This document shows positions 50,571 to 60,114 of a DNA stretch of 64,000 nucleotides, one piece after another. The DNA is taken from assembly GCF_000621965.1 (NCBI RefSeq), contig NZ_JHWX01000007.1, forward strand, positions 99,373 through 163,372, given 5' to 3'. The notes beneath the pieces were generated by a model. It was not told where the DNA came from. It did no database searches and was given only the letters and a program-made list of their open reading frames with translations. The translations under genes and the position numbers were made by a program. Position 1 is the stretch's first letter. Each line of letters opens with the position of its first letter. The stretch comes from Methanobrevibacter wolinii SH. Its GTDB lineage: Archaea; Methanobacteriota; Methanobacteria; Methanobacteriales; Methanobacteriaceae.

Positions 50571-51212
50571 TTATGAATTTAAATTATAGGTAAATTTATC
50601 AATTAAATTCCTATTTCCATTAGAATTTTCTTTATATACAAAGACTTTCAAGTAAGATACTTTAAAGTCACCGGAACCTTTATGACCAAACATCACATCA
50701 GCAGTTTTACTTGTACCTGAAGTAATATTATCATCATAACAAAGAACGTTTAAAGCATTCAAACCAAAGAAATTTGCCATAACATCCAATTCTTTACCGT
50801 CAGAAGAATATGGATATACCTCAATAGTGACATCTTTTAGATCTTCTTTAGCTGTATAGGTTACCTTATAGGATTTTTCATATCCTTTATAATCATCAGA
50901 GTTAACAGTGTCACCACCAGTAGAATCCACAGAATTAATAGCAATTTTATGTGGCATTAAACTAAATTTCATTGAATCCACATCCCCATGAGAATTGTAA
51001 TATGAAAATGCAGTTAATGAAACAACAGCAATGATTAATACAATGATAAGAATAGACAAAGTCCTTTTGTTATTCCTTTCAGGTTTTTTAGAACTGGTCC
51101 TTTTGATATTTGCCGAAGGTTTATCAGATAATTTATAACCACACTCTAAACAAAATTTGTCTTGTTCCTTTACTTCAGTACCGCAATTAGGACAATACTT
51201 AAAATCACTCAT
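50571..51212 (-). CDS. Zinc-ribbon protein with one membrane helix
   Basis: This 213-residue protein starts with a zinc ribbon, CPNCGTEVKEQDKFCLECGY (cysteines at 7, 10, 22 and 25), then a Lys/Arg/Ser linker, a membrane helix (about 49-69) and an extracytoplasmic domain to the end. Many archaea carry such proteins, and the function is unknown. The external part has a mixed-strand look and no motif I recognise. GGGGGTTTTCA precedes the ATG. Confidence 0.75.
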   Translation of the reverse strand: MSDFKYCPNCGTEVKEQDKFCLECGYKLSDKPSANIKRTSSKKPERNNKRTLSILIIVLIIAVVSLTAFSYYNSHGDVDSMKFSLMPHKIAINSVDSTGGDTVNSDDYKGYEKSYKVTYTAKEDLKDVTIEVYPYSSDGKELDVMANFFGLNALNVLCYDDNITSGTSKTADVMFGHKGSGDFKVSYLKVFVYKENSNGNRNLIDKFTYNLNS

Positions 51213-51699
51213 TGAAAACCCCCTTTCATAATTAATATTAAAAATAGAATGTTTATACCCTAATTAAAACTTTAAATAAATATAAACAAGTTTACTATTT
51301 ATAATAATCGATATATAAAATTTTTTAAATAAATTTAAGATAGCACATATTCAAAACCAAGAAAATATTTAAAACCATTAATTAAGACATAACACCAAAA
51401 CAAAAACCAAACAAAAACACAAAAAACAATAAAATAAAACACCACACCAAAACAAAAACCAAACAAAAACACAAAAAACAATAAAATAGGATAAAACAGT
51501 TTTTAGTATAAAAAAATAGATAGATTCTAGAAATTAAATCATTAAATAAAAAATTAACCAATCAACTACATGAAAAAACAACTAAAAATACAAGAAAATA
51601 AGTAAAAATGGAATTCTTATTCTAAAAAAATGCATGAAATTAAAAAAAAATTAATTACAATTAAAAATATAAAAAAATGGAAAGTATAGTTACCTATAC
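51213..51699. other. Intergenic region with 52-bp spaced direct repeat
   Basis: Downstream of fdhD, a C-rich block beginning ACACCAAAACAAAAACCAAA at 51392 is repeated at 51444, a 52-bp step. Elsewhere the sequence is A/T. There is no gene. Confidence 0.65.
51392..51487. repeat. 52-bp tandem repeat downstream of fdhD
   Basis: Two copies of the block starting ACACCAAAACAAAAACCAAA sit at 51392 and 51444. The block is free of G on the plus strand, so in the fdhD transcript it would be U/G-rich. Confidence 0.75.
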
Positions 51700-52530
51700 C
51701 TATTTATCAAGATTCACCCTCTCTGGTGCAGTATATAGATTAAATCTATTATCACGTACAAAACCAACCATAGTAATATGGCCTTTTTCAGCAATATCAT
51801 AACCAGATCCTGCAGGAGCAGCATTAGAAACTAAAATTGGAATTCCAACCCTAACCACCTTTATAAGCATGTCTGCGGGCATCCTTCCACTATAAGTTAC
51901 ATAACACCTGCTGAGATCATATCCCCTTTGTGCAGCAGCACCAATAACCTTATCCACAGCCACATGTCTACTTACATCTTCACGTGTAATATACTTATCA
52001 CCATATACCAGTTGTGCCACATGAACACTTCCAGTAGCCTGCCAAACTTCTGCTTTCTCTCTTAGTCTTTTCATGTTTTTAATGATTTCACTTGCATCAA
52101 CAGTCAAGTCAGACTCAACAGGTTCGATCGTTTTAAGTTCAGATCTCCATCCACCTGCACTATCTGACATTACCCCCTGATATTCAAGTAACCTACATGC
52201 ACATGCATGTTTACATCCACCTTCCCTTTCCTGTAGAATATCCTCACTTTCAAAATCCGCCTCAGGAGTATGGCAAAGTTTAGTATGTATTGTTACATTT
52301 TTATCTTCAACTTCAATATCAATAATATCATCAATTGACTTTATTAAACCATCACCTAAACAGTATCCTATTATAAAGTCTTCAAGATCTGTTGGATAAG
52401 TTGAAAATTTACGTGGTGGAAGCAAATCTATATGGAAATATATATTTTCATCTTCTACAGTTTTCTCTTCAACTTTTCTATATTCTCCATTCTCCCATCG
52501 AATAGCAGGTATTTTCTTAATGTATTCCAT
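51700..52530 (-). CDS. fdhD: Formate dehydrogenase accessory sulfurtransferase
   Basis: This protein of about 276 residues is FdhD, which transfers sulfur to the molybdenum or tungsten cofactor of formate dehydrogenase. The cysteine-rich GCKHACACRLLEYQG region and RHVAVDKVIGAAAQRGYDLS, followed by SGRMPADMLIKVVRVGIPIL, are conserved. The start at 52530 follows GGGTTTGATTTTT; a TTG three codons upstream is less likely. Formate dehydrogenase genes are not in the window. A TAACTATAGTTA palindrome abuts the TATA region. Confidence 0.92.
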   Translation of the reverse strand: MEYIKKIPAIRWENGEYRKVEEKTVEDENIYFHIDLLPPRKFSTYPTDLEDFIIGYCLGDGLIKSIDDIIDIEVEDKNVTIHTKLCHTPEADFESEDILQEREGGCKHACACRLLEYQGVMSDSAGGWRSELKTIEPVESDLTVDASEIIKNMKRLREKAEVWQATGSVHVAQLVYGDKYITREDVSRHVAVDKVIGAAAQRGYDLSRCYVTYSGRMPADMLIKVVRVGIPILVSNAAPAGSGYDIAEKGHITMVGFVRDNRFNLYTAPERVNLDK

Positions 52531-52570
52531 AAAAATCAAACCCTTAAAAAAATATTATTAAATTATTATT

Positions 52571-52592
52571 TAACTATAGTTATATTTAAAAA
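52571..52592 (-). promoter_or_regulatory. TATA region and TAACTATAGTTA palindrome before fdhD
   Basis: On the minus strand TTTAAATATAAC, a TATA-like element, runs directly into the perfect 12-bp palindrome TAACTATAGTTA (52571-52582), 40 bp before the fdhD ATG. It has the same TAAC-N4-GTTA form as the palindromes at 16342 and 34814, with a different central tetramer. Confidence 0.5.
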
Positions 52593-52625
52593 TTTCTTAA
52601 TAAATTAATAAAAATAATAAAAATA

Positions 52626-52732
52626 GAATCTGTTGAAATTCTATTTTCTATAAAAATTTAAACAGTAGTTAATATTTGAAAATCAATTTTAAGAAAGTTT
52701 ATTCTAAAAATTTTAAGGATTTCAAAAAAACA
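52626..52732 (+). mobile_element. MITE-like interspersed element, copy D
   Basis: The copy begins GAATCTGTTGAAATTC and ends GGATTTCAAAAAAACATC, with the same inner words as copy B (TATAAAAATTTAAAC and AAGTTTATTC). It lies at the 3' end of a broken minus-strand reading frame, which runs into it and stops. Confidence 0.65.
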
Positions 52733-52985
52733 TCTAATATTAATGTAATATTTTTATCTTTCCAATTTAAATAACTTAAAAATTGATTTGCTGAATTAAA
52801 ATAATTCTTTATCCCATTACAAAATTTACATTCATCAATGAAAAAAAATATTACTATATCATTAATATCAGTTTTTCTATTTTTATTATATGTTTCTGCA
52901 GTAATAGACAACTTCAAAAAGGAGTTAACATTGAAATTAATTTATCTCTTAATATTTCTCCATATTTTTCCATAATAAGTTCCAT
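52733..52985 (-). pseudogene. Decayed gene with frameshift, truncated by the element copy D
   Basis: A start at 52985, after CTTGGGAAAAATTAT, gives MELIMEKYGEILRDKLISML followed by TPF and a stop. A one-base slip in the run of five T at 52921-52917 would continue as LKLSITAETYNKNRKTDIND and on through FFFIDECKFC to the edge of copy D. So a protein of at least 85 residues was broken by a frameshift and by the insertion. CKFC could be a CxxC metal or redox motif. I do not recognise the family. Confidence 0.55.
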
Positions 52986-53039
52986 ATAATTTTTCCCAAG
53001 ATTTTATCTTTATTATAAATCAAATTTTAATAAATCATA

Positions 53040-53200
53040 TTATTATTTATCTTAAATTTTTCATTATTAGAAAATTGTATATAATTGAAATAACTTACAA
53101 AGTAAACATATAATTTTTTCATCAGATTCATTGTATAAAAAAATAAGATATATACTTTCCTTTAGATTTACTTCCTATTTCTTTTTCAACATTACTTAAT
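53040..53200 (-). pseudogene. Small decayed coding fragment
   Basis: On the minus strand two overlapping frames give NVEKEIGSKSKGKYISYFF and then LYNESDEKIICLLCKLFQLY, which join after a frameshift. The composition looks coding. It lies just downstream of a C5 methyltransferase gene and may be the remains of another accessory gene. The rest of 52986-53405 shows nothing else. Confidence 0.35.
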
Positions 53201-53405
53201 AATTTTCATTATAAACATCAATAGATATACTTTTTTTATAAAAATTTTAAAATGTGTATTACTGAAATCTAGTACATAGTCTTGTCAATTAATATATTTT
53301 CAATAATCTTTAAATCAATGATATTTATTCCCATAATAACAATCATTAAATTTTAAAAAAATATAAAACTGATTAAATCTTAATCATATATGTAAAATAA
53401 TTAAA

Positions 53406-54677
53406 CTAATTTTTATTATAATATTTATTAAGCAATTGTTTTACAGATTTTGCAATTGCCTGTGATAAAGCAGGAGGAACAGCATTTCCAACTTCTTCAC
53501 AACGTTGTGTGTGGTTACCTACAAAAATATAATCATTTGGAAATCCTGTGATTGCTGCTGCTTCTCTGACAGTTATACTCCTATGTTCCTTCGGATGCAA
53601 TGGAAAATTACTATGACCTGGAACTAATGTAGGACTTGGTTTATTACCATCTAACCTCATAGTACAACCTCTTGAATAGAATTTACTTATTTTTAAATCT
53701 TCAGGTAACTCATCCATATGGTTTGCGATATTGTCTCCTTCTGGTATATATTTAAAACGTTCAACTGTTTTAGGTGCATGATTCATAGGTTTATTATCAA
53801 TGTCTTTTTTATTTGAATAATCTATAGTACTTAATGCATCATTTACTGTTCTTAAAGGTTTATATGTTTTTTTTAAATCATAAAAATCTTTATATTTTTT
53901 TATAAATTTTTCATCACCATATTCTGCTTTGGGATATTCATATTTAATATCAATATCATTTCTTACAGCAACAATAATCATTCTTTCTCTTTTAGTAGCT
54001 GCACCATAACAAGCAGCATTTAATATTTTATAATTTACAGTATAACCTAATTCATCATATAATCTTAAAATATCATCCATAACAGAAATTAAATAATTAT
54101 TCTTTTTTAAATAACGTAACATTTTATTTTTTTTCTTTTTTATGACCTTACCTTTTTCTTCAAATTCTTTAGTTATTTTATTTTCTTTACGTAATTGTGC
54201 TTTTTTTCCCTTATAATTATCTAAAGATTGCCATAAATTATTAATTTTATTTTTAAGTTCTTCAGATGCATTTGATGATAAAACTTTAGCATTTCTTATT
54301 CCAGGAACATTTTCAATTATACTTACCTTAGGTTTTAATACAGACACAAATTCTAATTGTTTTCTATAATAATAATTTCTTTCATCATTAGGTGACCGAT
54401 TTCCTGCTAAACTAAATCCTTTACATACAATTCCTCCAAATAGAACATCCAATTCACCAGGAGCCAATTTTGTTTCATTTAATATATCTTTAGGATTTAC
54501 ATCAACTATGTCTGTTTCATCAACAATAGCTGTTTTTTTAATTTTAGGGTTATTTTTTAATAATGTTTCTATTGCTACATGGGAAAAGTCATTTACATAT
54601 TTACTTTCAAAACCTTCATTCTGGAATCCTAAATGTGATCCTCCAGCTCCTACAAATGTTTCACAAATAGTATACAT
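53406..54677 (-). CDS. DNA (cytosine-5) methyltransferase with atypical motif IV
   Basis: This 423-residue protein is a C5 cytosine methyltransferase. Motif I is ETFVGAGGSHLGF (6-18), ENV lies at 122-124, and the C-terminal motif X is GNAVPPALSQ. Motif IV is GGIVCKGFSLAG with the catalytic C85, where the usual PCQ is changed to VCK, and motif VIII is ATKRERM instead of QxRxR. The catalytic cysteine and other parts remain, so it may be active. A stop/start overlap TAATG links it to the upstream nuclease gene, with AAGGAGG as its ribosome site. Confidence 0.85.
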   Translation of the reverse strand: MYTICETFVGAGGSHLGFQNEGFESKYVNDFSHVAIETLLKNNPKIKKTAIVDETDIVDVNPKDILNETKLAPGELDVLFGGIVCKGFSLAGNRSPNDERNYYYRKQLEFVSVLKPKVSIIENVPGIRNAKVLSSNASEELKNKINNLWQSLDNYKGKKAQLRKENKITKEFEEKGKVIKKKKNKMLRYLKKNNYLISVMDDILRLYDELGYTVNYKILNAACYGAATKRERMIIVAVRNDIDIKYEYPKAEYGDEKFIKKYKDFYDLKKTYKPLRTVNDALSTIDYSNKKDIDNKPMNHAPKTVERFKYIPEGDNIANHMDELPEDLKISKFYSRGCTMRLDGNKPSPTLVPGHSNFPLHPKEHRSITVREAAAITGFPNDYIFVGNHTQRCEEVGNAVPPALSQAIAKSVKQLLNKYYNKN

Positions 54678-55798
54678 TAAATACCTCCTTCAAAACGTTT
54701 TCTTAATAATTTTTGATAATTATTTATATAAACATAGGCTATACTAAATTTTTTTATTTTTTCTTCAATAATTTCATCTTTTAATTCATGAGGATTATAA
54801 TTAAGTTTTCTTATTTTTTTTCTTGGTTCAAATGATATAATTCCATAATCATCTCTCATAATATTCAACCAGCTAGAAATATATCTTCCATCTGATTCTG
54901 TTAAATATAAAACATCCCTATTTTTATGATTTTTTCTAATAATATTAATAAATTCATGATTAGATAAATTTACTTCTTTATTATTTTTAAAACATTTTAT
55001 TATTTCTTCAAAATAAGGTTCTACATAAGAATGATACATTTTAACCGCAAAACTTTCGTAATTATTTATCGCTAATTTTTTTCCAGCTTCAGTTAACAAA
55101 TTATTTTTATTTGTTAATCCTAAATTTGAAATTGTTATAAATGCATTCCTCCAATTACCGTTATTAATAGTATTTGTTTTAATTAAAAAAACTTCGGATT
55201 TTATACGATCAACTTCAGTTAAACCTATTTCTTCTTGTAGCAATAAAAACTTAATTAAAATATAATACTCAAAAATTCGATTATCCCTGAAATAATATTG
55301 TGATATTGTAACTAAATTGTCTTCATTCTTATTTTCTAATTTTTTTAAATCATTTTTATTAATTCTACGGATTGCATAATTATGTTCATTTAATTCATAA
55401 ATAACTGTTGTTTCAGGATATTTAAATCTAGAAATATTAAATTTATTATTTTTAATAACAGAACTTGGAAAAAAATATATAGTTTTAAAATTATTATCAT
55501 CATATTTGAATGATTTATGAGCTACATTTTTTTCAAAGAAATATTCATATTGAAATAATTGTCCAATTCCTCTAACATAATCTGTTAAATTAATATTTCC
55601 TGCCTTACATTCAATAATAGCTTTTATTGTTTTTCCTTGAATTACCGTGAAATCAGCCGTAATTCCATTAATATACTTATCTTCTGGAATAAAAGTTACA
55701 TCCTCATTAATACCCAATAAACTTTTTATACCCTCTTGAACAATTTCATTATGATTTACTAAATCTTGAACTTCATTTTCTGATAAATATTTAGCCAT
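54677..55798 (-). CDS. Likely restriction endonuclease, PD-(D/E)XK type
   Basis: This 373-residue protein has a nuclease core at about 40-90: D49 in TADFTV, E63 and K65 in IIECKAG, and Q80 to Y84 in GQLFQY, the D-ExK-QxxxY pattern of Cas4/RecB-type PD-(D/E)XK nucleases. The rest is a mixed helical region with winged-helix character (about 230-350) that could choose the DNA site. It is translationally coupled to the following methyltransferase, so it is probably the partner restriction enzyme. The target site is unknown. Confidence 0.7.
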   Translation of the reverse strand: MAKYLSENEVQDLVNHNEIVQEGIKSLLGINEDVTFIPEDKYINGITADFTVIQGKTIKAIIECKAGNINLTDYVRGIGQLFQYEYFFEKNVAHKSFKYDDNNFKTIYFFPSSVIKNNKFNISRFKYPETTVIYELNEHNYAIRRINKNDLKKLENKNEDNLVTISQYYFRDNRIFEYYILIKFLLLQEEIGLTEVDRIKSEVFLIKTNTINNGNWRNAFITISNLGLTNKNNLLTEAGKKLAINNYESFAVKMYHSYVEPYFEEIIKCFKNNKEVNLSNHEFINIIRKNHKNRDVLYLTESDGRYISSWLNIMRDDYGIISFEPRKKIRKLNYNPHELKDEIIEEKIKKFSIAYVYINNYQKLLRKRFEGGI

Positions 55799-55934
55799 AT
55801 TATCCCTATTCTTTTATTAAATTTAATAATATTCATCATTAACTATACATAAAAACAGTTAACTCAATAAGATTTATTAACCTTTAGTTAATCAATAACC
55901 CATTATTAATTAAAAATAAAATTATAAATTCAAT
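55799..55934. promoter_or_regulatory. Short spacer with GTTAA inverted repeats
   Basis: The 136 bp between the two methyltransferase modules hold TTAAC-CTTTA-GTTAA (55877-55891) and GTTAAC (55858-55863), with other GTTAA half sites nearby. They could be bound by a regulator of the nuclease operon whose start lies at 55798. Confidence 0.35.
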
Positions 55935-57197
55935 TTAATCTTCATATTCAATTATTTTTTGTAAATAATCGCCTAGACGTTCTACTATTCCTACAACTAA
56001 TGCATTTCCCATTAAGAAATATCTTCTTCTTTCAGTCATGGATTTTTCAGGAACATTAGTCCAGTTATCAGGAAACATTTGTATTCTTTCTGTTTCAACT
56101 GGTGTAAGTGACCTATATTTTCCTGTTTGAATATCTTTTATTACATGGGTACTTCTATTTACTGTACTTTCACTTGTAAGCATTGTTCTTGCTGGTCTAT
56201 CAAGATAATCTGGAAATGCTACTGCTCCTTCTGAGTAATTGTATTCATGACCTGCAGCGTTTTTCCTTTTAAGTTTTTTAGATCCTTTGAGATATTTAAT
56301 TTTATCTAGTTTTTCACCTTTAAAGAAATATTTTTCATCTACAGAATTTTTTTCAATTAAATCTCCAAGTGTTGTATGATGTTTGCATTCTACTGGTTCT
56401 GTTTTATAAGTAGTAATATTTCCATTTCTCATTTCTCCAGAATTAAAGAAGTGGAATTGAAAATTATCACTTACTTCAAGAAGATTTTTATAAATATTTG
56501 TTGAGATATCTGTTTTTCCATGATTATCTTTTTCATTATATTTAATTGGGAAATTTTTAGCAAATATTCCATCATTATATATTATTTCTTTAGGAGTTTT
56601 ATTTTTCATAGACTCATAATAATTTGTTGTGTTTTTATATGCAAATATAAATACTCTTCTTCTTTTTTGTGGAAAACCATATTCTGCAGCATTAATTACT
56701 CTCCATTCAACAGAATATCCATTTTCTAAGAAAGTTCTTAACATTATTCCAAAATCTCTTCCTCTTTGTGTTGATGGTGATCTAAGTAATCTATCTACAT
56801 TTTCAAGAAGAACAAAAGGTGGTTGTTTTACTTCTAATACTTCAGCTATTTGCCACCATAATACTCCTTTTTTACCTTCAATTCCCTTTTCATTTGATAA
56901 AGATCGAGCAACAGAATAATCTTGACAAGGAAAACCTCCAACTAAAACAGTATGATTTGGAATTGCAGTTTTATCTACTTTAGCAATATCTTCACATACA
57001 TGGTTTTTACTTTTACCAAATCTGTCAACATAACAATCAAATGCGGCTTGTGATTTAGTTGATGGTTCCCATTGATTAGCCCATACAAAGTTCCAATCAT
57101 TATCTTCATGAACTTTACCGTTTTTTAGAGTTACATGGTTAAATCCACATCTAAATCCACCAACACCTGCAAATAATTCTACTACTGTTTTATCCAT
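55935..57197 (-). CDS. DNA (cytosine-5) methyltransferase
   Basis: This 420-residue enzyme methylates cytosine in a specific DNA site. Motif I is VVELFAGVGGFRCGF (5-19), motif IV is GGFPCQDYSVA with C91, ENV is at about 138, motif VIII is FPQKRRRVFIF and motif X is GNALVVGIVERLG. It is divergent from the Sau3AI-like nuclease, with 95 bp between, so the two should recognise the same site; if the nuclease call holds, this is GATC-type methylation, which is inference. Confidence 0.93.
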   Translation of the reverse strand: MDKTVVELFAGVGGFRCGFNHVTLKNGKVHEDNDWNFVWANQWEPSTKSQAAFDCYVDRFGKSKNHVCEDIAKVDKTAIPNHTVLVGGFPCQDYSVARSLSNEKGIEGKKGVLWWQIAEVLEVKQPPFVLLENVDRLLRSPSTQRGRDFGIMLRTFLENGYSVEWRVINAAEYGFPQKRRRVFIFAYKNTTNYYESMKNKTPKEIIYNDGIFAKNFPIKYNEKDNHGKTDISTNIYKNLLEVSDNFQFHFFNSGEMRNGNITTYKTEPVECKHHTTLGDLIEKNSVDEKYFFKGEKLDKIKYLKGSKKLKRKNAAGHEYNYSEGAVAFPDYLDRPARTMLTSESTVNRSTHVIKDIQTGKYRSLTPVETERIQMFPDNWTNVPEKSMTERRRYFLMGNALVVGIVERLGDYLQKIIEYED

Positions 57198-57298
57198 ATA
57201 AAATTCTCCTTAATTATATATTAATATTTATTATTATATTATATAAAAATATAAAACTAGTAAATGAAAAGTAATATATAAATATTATAGGGATGAAT

Positions 57299-58636
57299 AT
57301 GAAATTCAAAAGTATTGATGAATTATTAAATTATACTGAAAATATTAAAGGAAAAACTTTTAAAGAAATAGATTCTGAGGGTTTGCTTGAGGGATACACA
57401 AATTTAAAAAGGAAAAAAGGATTACTAGGTGAAGTTGTAGAAACAGGTTTTTATAAATACCCTTTAAACAATAATCCTCAAGCTGATTTTGATGAAATTG
57501 GTGTTGAGCTTAAAGTTACTGGATATAAAAGAAGTAAAAAAGGTAAAATTTCTGCAAAAGAAAGAGTATCTTTGAGTATGATTGATTATAATTCTATTAT
57601 AAATGAAGAATTTGATTTTAGTAAATTATTATTTAAGAACAAAAAAATATTATTAATTTGGTATGAATACGAAAAGGGAAAAGATGTTGGAGATTTTTTA
57701 ATTACTGATTATCAGTTATATGATATGAGTAGAGATGAAAAAATCATAAGACATGATTTTAACATGATTAGAAATAAAGTCAGAGAAGGTAAAGCTCATG
57801 AGTTATCTGAAAGTGATACATCATATTTAGGAGCATGCACTAAAGCAAGTAAAGGTACAGATAGAAGATCCCAACCTTATTCTGATATTCCTGCAAAACC
57901 AAGAGCTTTTTCTCTTAAAAATTCTTATATGACAGGTATATTAAGAAGTATGTATTCAACTACCCAAACAACAATATCTAATAAATATAAAACAGTTGAA
58001 GAATACATATTTAGACAATTAAAACCATATATAGGTAAAAGCCAATTAGAAATTTATGAAAAAATTAAAGGTATTAAATATGAAAAAGAAAACATTCCCA
58101 AAAATATCAGTAAAAAAATTACTGATGAATTAATTGGTAAAGATGAGGATTTAGCTAAAAAAGATGATTTATTTACAAAAACTAAGTTTATAATTAAAAA
58201 TTTACCTATTACACCTAAAAATAAAGCAAGAGAAAGAATGTCCTTTAGAACTTTAGAATTAAGTGAATTTGAAGAAGATTGGGAAAATTCATATTGGAAA
58301 AATTATTTTGAGGAAACTACAATATTAACTATATTATGGAAACAACCTACATATAAAAGTAAAAATGGAGAAAGAATTTTAGAAGGTGTTAAAAAAATTA
58401 ATTTTAATGATAATGATTTTAAATCCTTTGAAAAAACATATAATTATGTTAAAAAAACAATAGAAAAAAGAGATGTTAATTTATTACCAACACCTAATAC
58501 CTTTGATAATCAATATTTAGTTGTAGCACCAAAAGGTCAAAAAGGTGATGATGCATATAATAATTTCTTTAAAAATAATAAAACAAAAGTTGCTTTTATG
58601 TTAACTAAAGAACTTTTAAATAATAAAATTAGTTAA
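57299..58636 (+). CDS. Type II restriction endonuclease, Sau3AI/MutH-like
   Basis: This protein of 445 residues resembles Sau3AI, a large MutH-fold endonuclease cutting at GATC. After a helical lead, the MutH-type active site is visible as GLLGEVVE and D65-E-I-G-V-E70-L-K72. The second half has GACTKASKGTDRRSQPYSD and a MutH-like YRRSQPY region, with the second domain to the C terminus. I prefer the ATG at 57299, after GGGATGA, over the ATG two codons earlier. Confidence 0.88.
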   Translation: MKFKSIDELLNYTENIKGKTFKEIDSEGLLEGYTNLKRKKGLLGEVVETGFYKYPLNNNPQADFDEIGVELKVTGYKRSKKGKISAKERVSLSMIDYNSIINEEFDFSKLLFKNKKILLIWYEYEKGKDVGDFLITDYQLYDMSRDEKIIRHDFNMIRNKVREGKAHELSESDTSYLGACTKASKGTDRRSQPYSDIPAKPRAFSLKNSYMTGILRSMYSTTQTTISNKYKTVEEYIFRQLKPYIGKSQLEIYEKIKGIKYEKENIPKNISKKITDELIGKDEDLAKKDDLFTKTKFIIKNLPITPKNKARERMSFRTLELSEFEEDWENSYWKNYFEETTILTILWKQPTYKSKNGERILEGVKKINFNDNDFKSFEKTYNYVKKTIEKRDVNLLPTPNTFDNQYLVVAPKGQKGDDAYNNFFKNNKTKVAFMLTKELLNNKIS

Positions 58637-58663
58637 AAATTATTTAGATTCTTAAAAAAATAA

Positions 58664-59326
58664 TTAAACATTTGTTGTATTATTGCCATAATTACTAATA
58701 ATAATTGTACTAGTATGATTATTTTCATCAATATAAGTTATATTTTTTTGTTCATTATCTTTAATATTTATATTAATATTAGAATGAACAAAACTATAAT
58801 TATTAACTTCATAATTATTATTTGAATCAAAACCATATAAACCAGGTAATATAAAACCTGTCCCAATAATTACTACAATAAGAACAAAAATTAAACAAAC
58901 AGCAAAAGTCTTCTCTTTAGATGTTCCAGTTTTTATACGTAAATTATGTTTAATTGTAAATTTATAAAAATGATGAGTTAATGGATAAAATAATGGACAA
59001 CCAGTGGGAGTAAGTAAATCCAAAAATATATGACTTAAAAATCCAACAAACATTGCAAAACCTATTATAATATGTTGAGGAATAATTTTTAAAAATATTA
59101 TTAAAATAGGAATTAACAAGATAAATAAAGTGTGTAATTGTCTTTTATGTTTATCAAAAATAGTTATTTCAATATAATCCAATATTATTGAGAATATTAT
59201 AATATATATTGAATACATTAAAATCTGCAGTTTATTAACTACAATATTAATAGAAAATATTTTAACAATATAAATTATAACAAAACCTAATAATAATCCA
59301 TTAATTGCATGAGTATAATTTTTCAT
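58664..59326 (-). CDS. DUF457-type membrane metal-dependent hydrolase
   Basis: This 220-residue membrane protein matches the YbcI/DUF457 family, with the N-terminal THAINGLLLG histidine, four helices, and GFLSHIFLDLLTPTGCPLFYPL (about 90-111) as the conserved metal-binding block. These proteins are presumed metal-dependent hydrolases, and the substrate is unknown. The last 45 residues are an Asn/Ile-rich extracellular tail. It is the last gene of a four-gene run. Confidence 0.8.
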   Translation of the reverse strand: MKNYTHAINGLLLGFVIIYIVKIFSINIVVNKLQILMYSIYIIIFSIILDYIEITIFDKHKRQLHTLFILLIPILIIFLKIIPQHIIIGFAMFVGFLSHIFLDLLTPTGCPLFYPLTHHFYKFTIKHNLRIKTGTSKEKTFAVCLIFVLIVVIIGTGFILPGLYGFDSNNNYEVNNYSFVHSNININIKDNEQKNITYIDENNHTSTIIISNYGNNTTNV

Positions 59327-59360
59327 TTTAAATCACAAAAATAATCTAATAATAAAAATA

Positions 59361-60056
59361 TTATCTTTTAACAAAATAATTTTCAAATTTATACCACGAT
59401 GTTGAAATCCAAATAGCACCCAAAATTACAAATGCAGAAATATTATGAGTTAAAGTATAAGAAATTGAAAAATACATAGCACCTAAAATTAATGCAACTA
59501 AAATAAAAAAAGGTTGAGTTATATCAATAGCAATAATTTCATTGGAGTTTAATTCATAAAAATTAGAAATAATCAATTTGTTAATTTCATATTGAAATTC
59601 GTCACTGTAAGTATTTGCAATAATGTAAACATTTTTTAATTCAAAAAATGTTTCAAAAACTGGAATAGAATTTATTTTAATTTTATCAAAATTATCAAAA
59701 ATTAAAATTATGGAATCATCAATGAATTCTGCTTTTTCATACTCAACAAAACCTTCAAAATTAAGATCTTTAAATAAATATTTTTGTGTTTCATCATAAT
59801 ATTGTATAAAATGATTTTTAAATAAATCAATAATAAAATCTAAACTTTTAGATGTAATATCTTTATAATTATAATCTAAATGAAAATAATGTACAATAAT
59901 TTTCATAATATGCTTCGGATAATTTGGATATTTAATTCTAATAACAGAACCATATTCTTTAAATAATTTAAATATTAAATCTATATCGAAATCATATAAC
60001 AAAACATATCTATGTTTATACAAGATATCAGGCAACTTTCGTAAATCTATATTCAA
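59361..60056 (-). CDS. Unrecognised protein with two C-terminal membrane helices
   Basis: I do not recognise this 231-residue protein. The first 175 residues look soluble and mixed. The stretches VLLYDFDIDLIFKLFKEYG and SIILIFDNFDKI...NVYIIANTYSD recall strands of a degenerate P-loop ATPase, with DNF in a Walker B-like place, but there is no Walker A motif. Residues about 186-222 form two helices, so it sits on the cytoplasmic face of the membrane. It is the third gene of a tight four-gene operon. Confidence 0.65.
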   Translation of the reverse strand: MNIDLRKLPDILYKHRYVLLYDFDIDLIFKLFKEYGSVIRIKYPNYPKHIMKIIVHYFHLDYNYKDITSKSLDFIIDLFKNHFIQYYDETQKYLFKDLNFEGFVEYEKAEFIDDSIILIFDNFDKIKINSIPVFETFFELKNVYIIANTYSDEFQYEINKLIISNFYELNSNEIIAIDITQPFFILVALILGAMYFSISYTLTHNISAFVILGAIWISTSWYKFENYFVKR

Positions 60057-60114
60057 TTATATCCCCACATCTAATTTAAGTAGTTTAAAACAGTTAAATA
60101 CGAAAAATTTTTTA

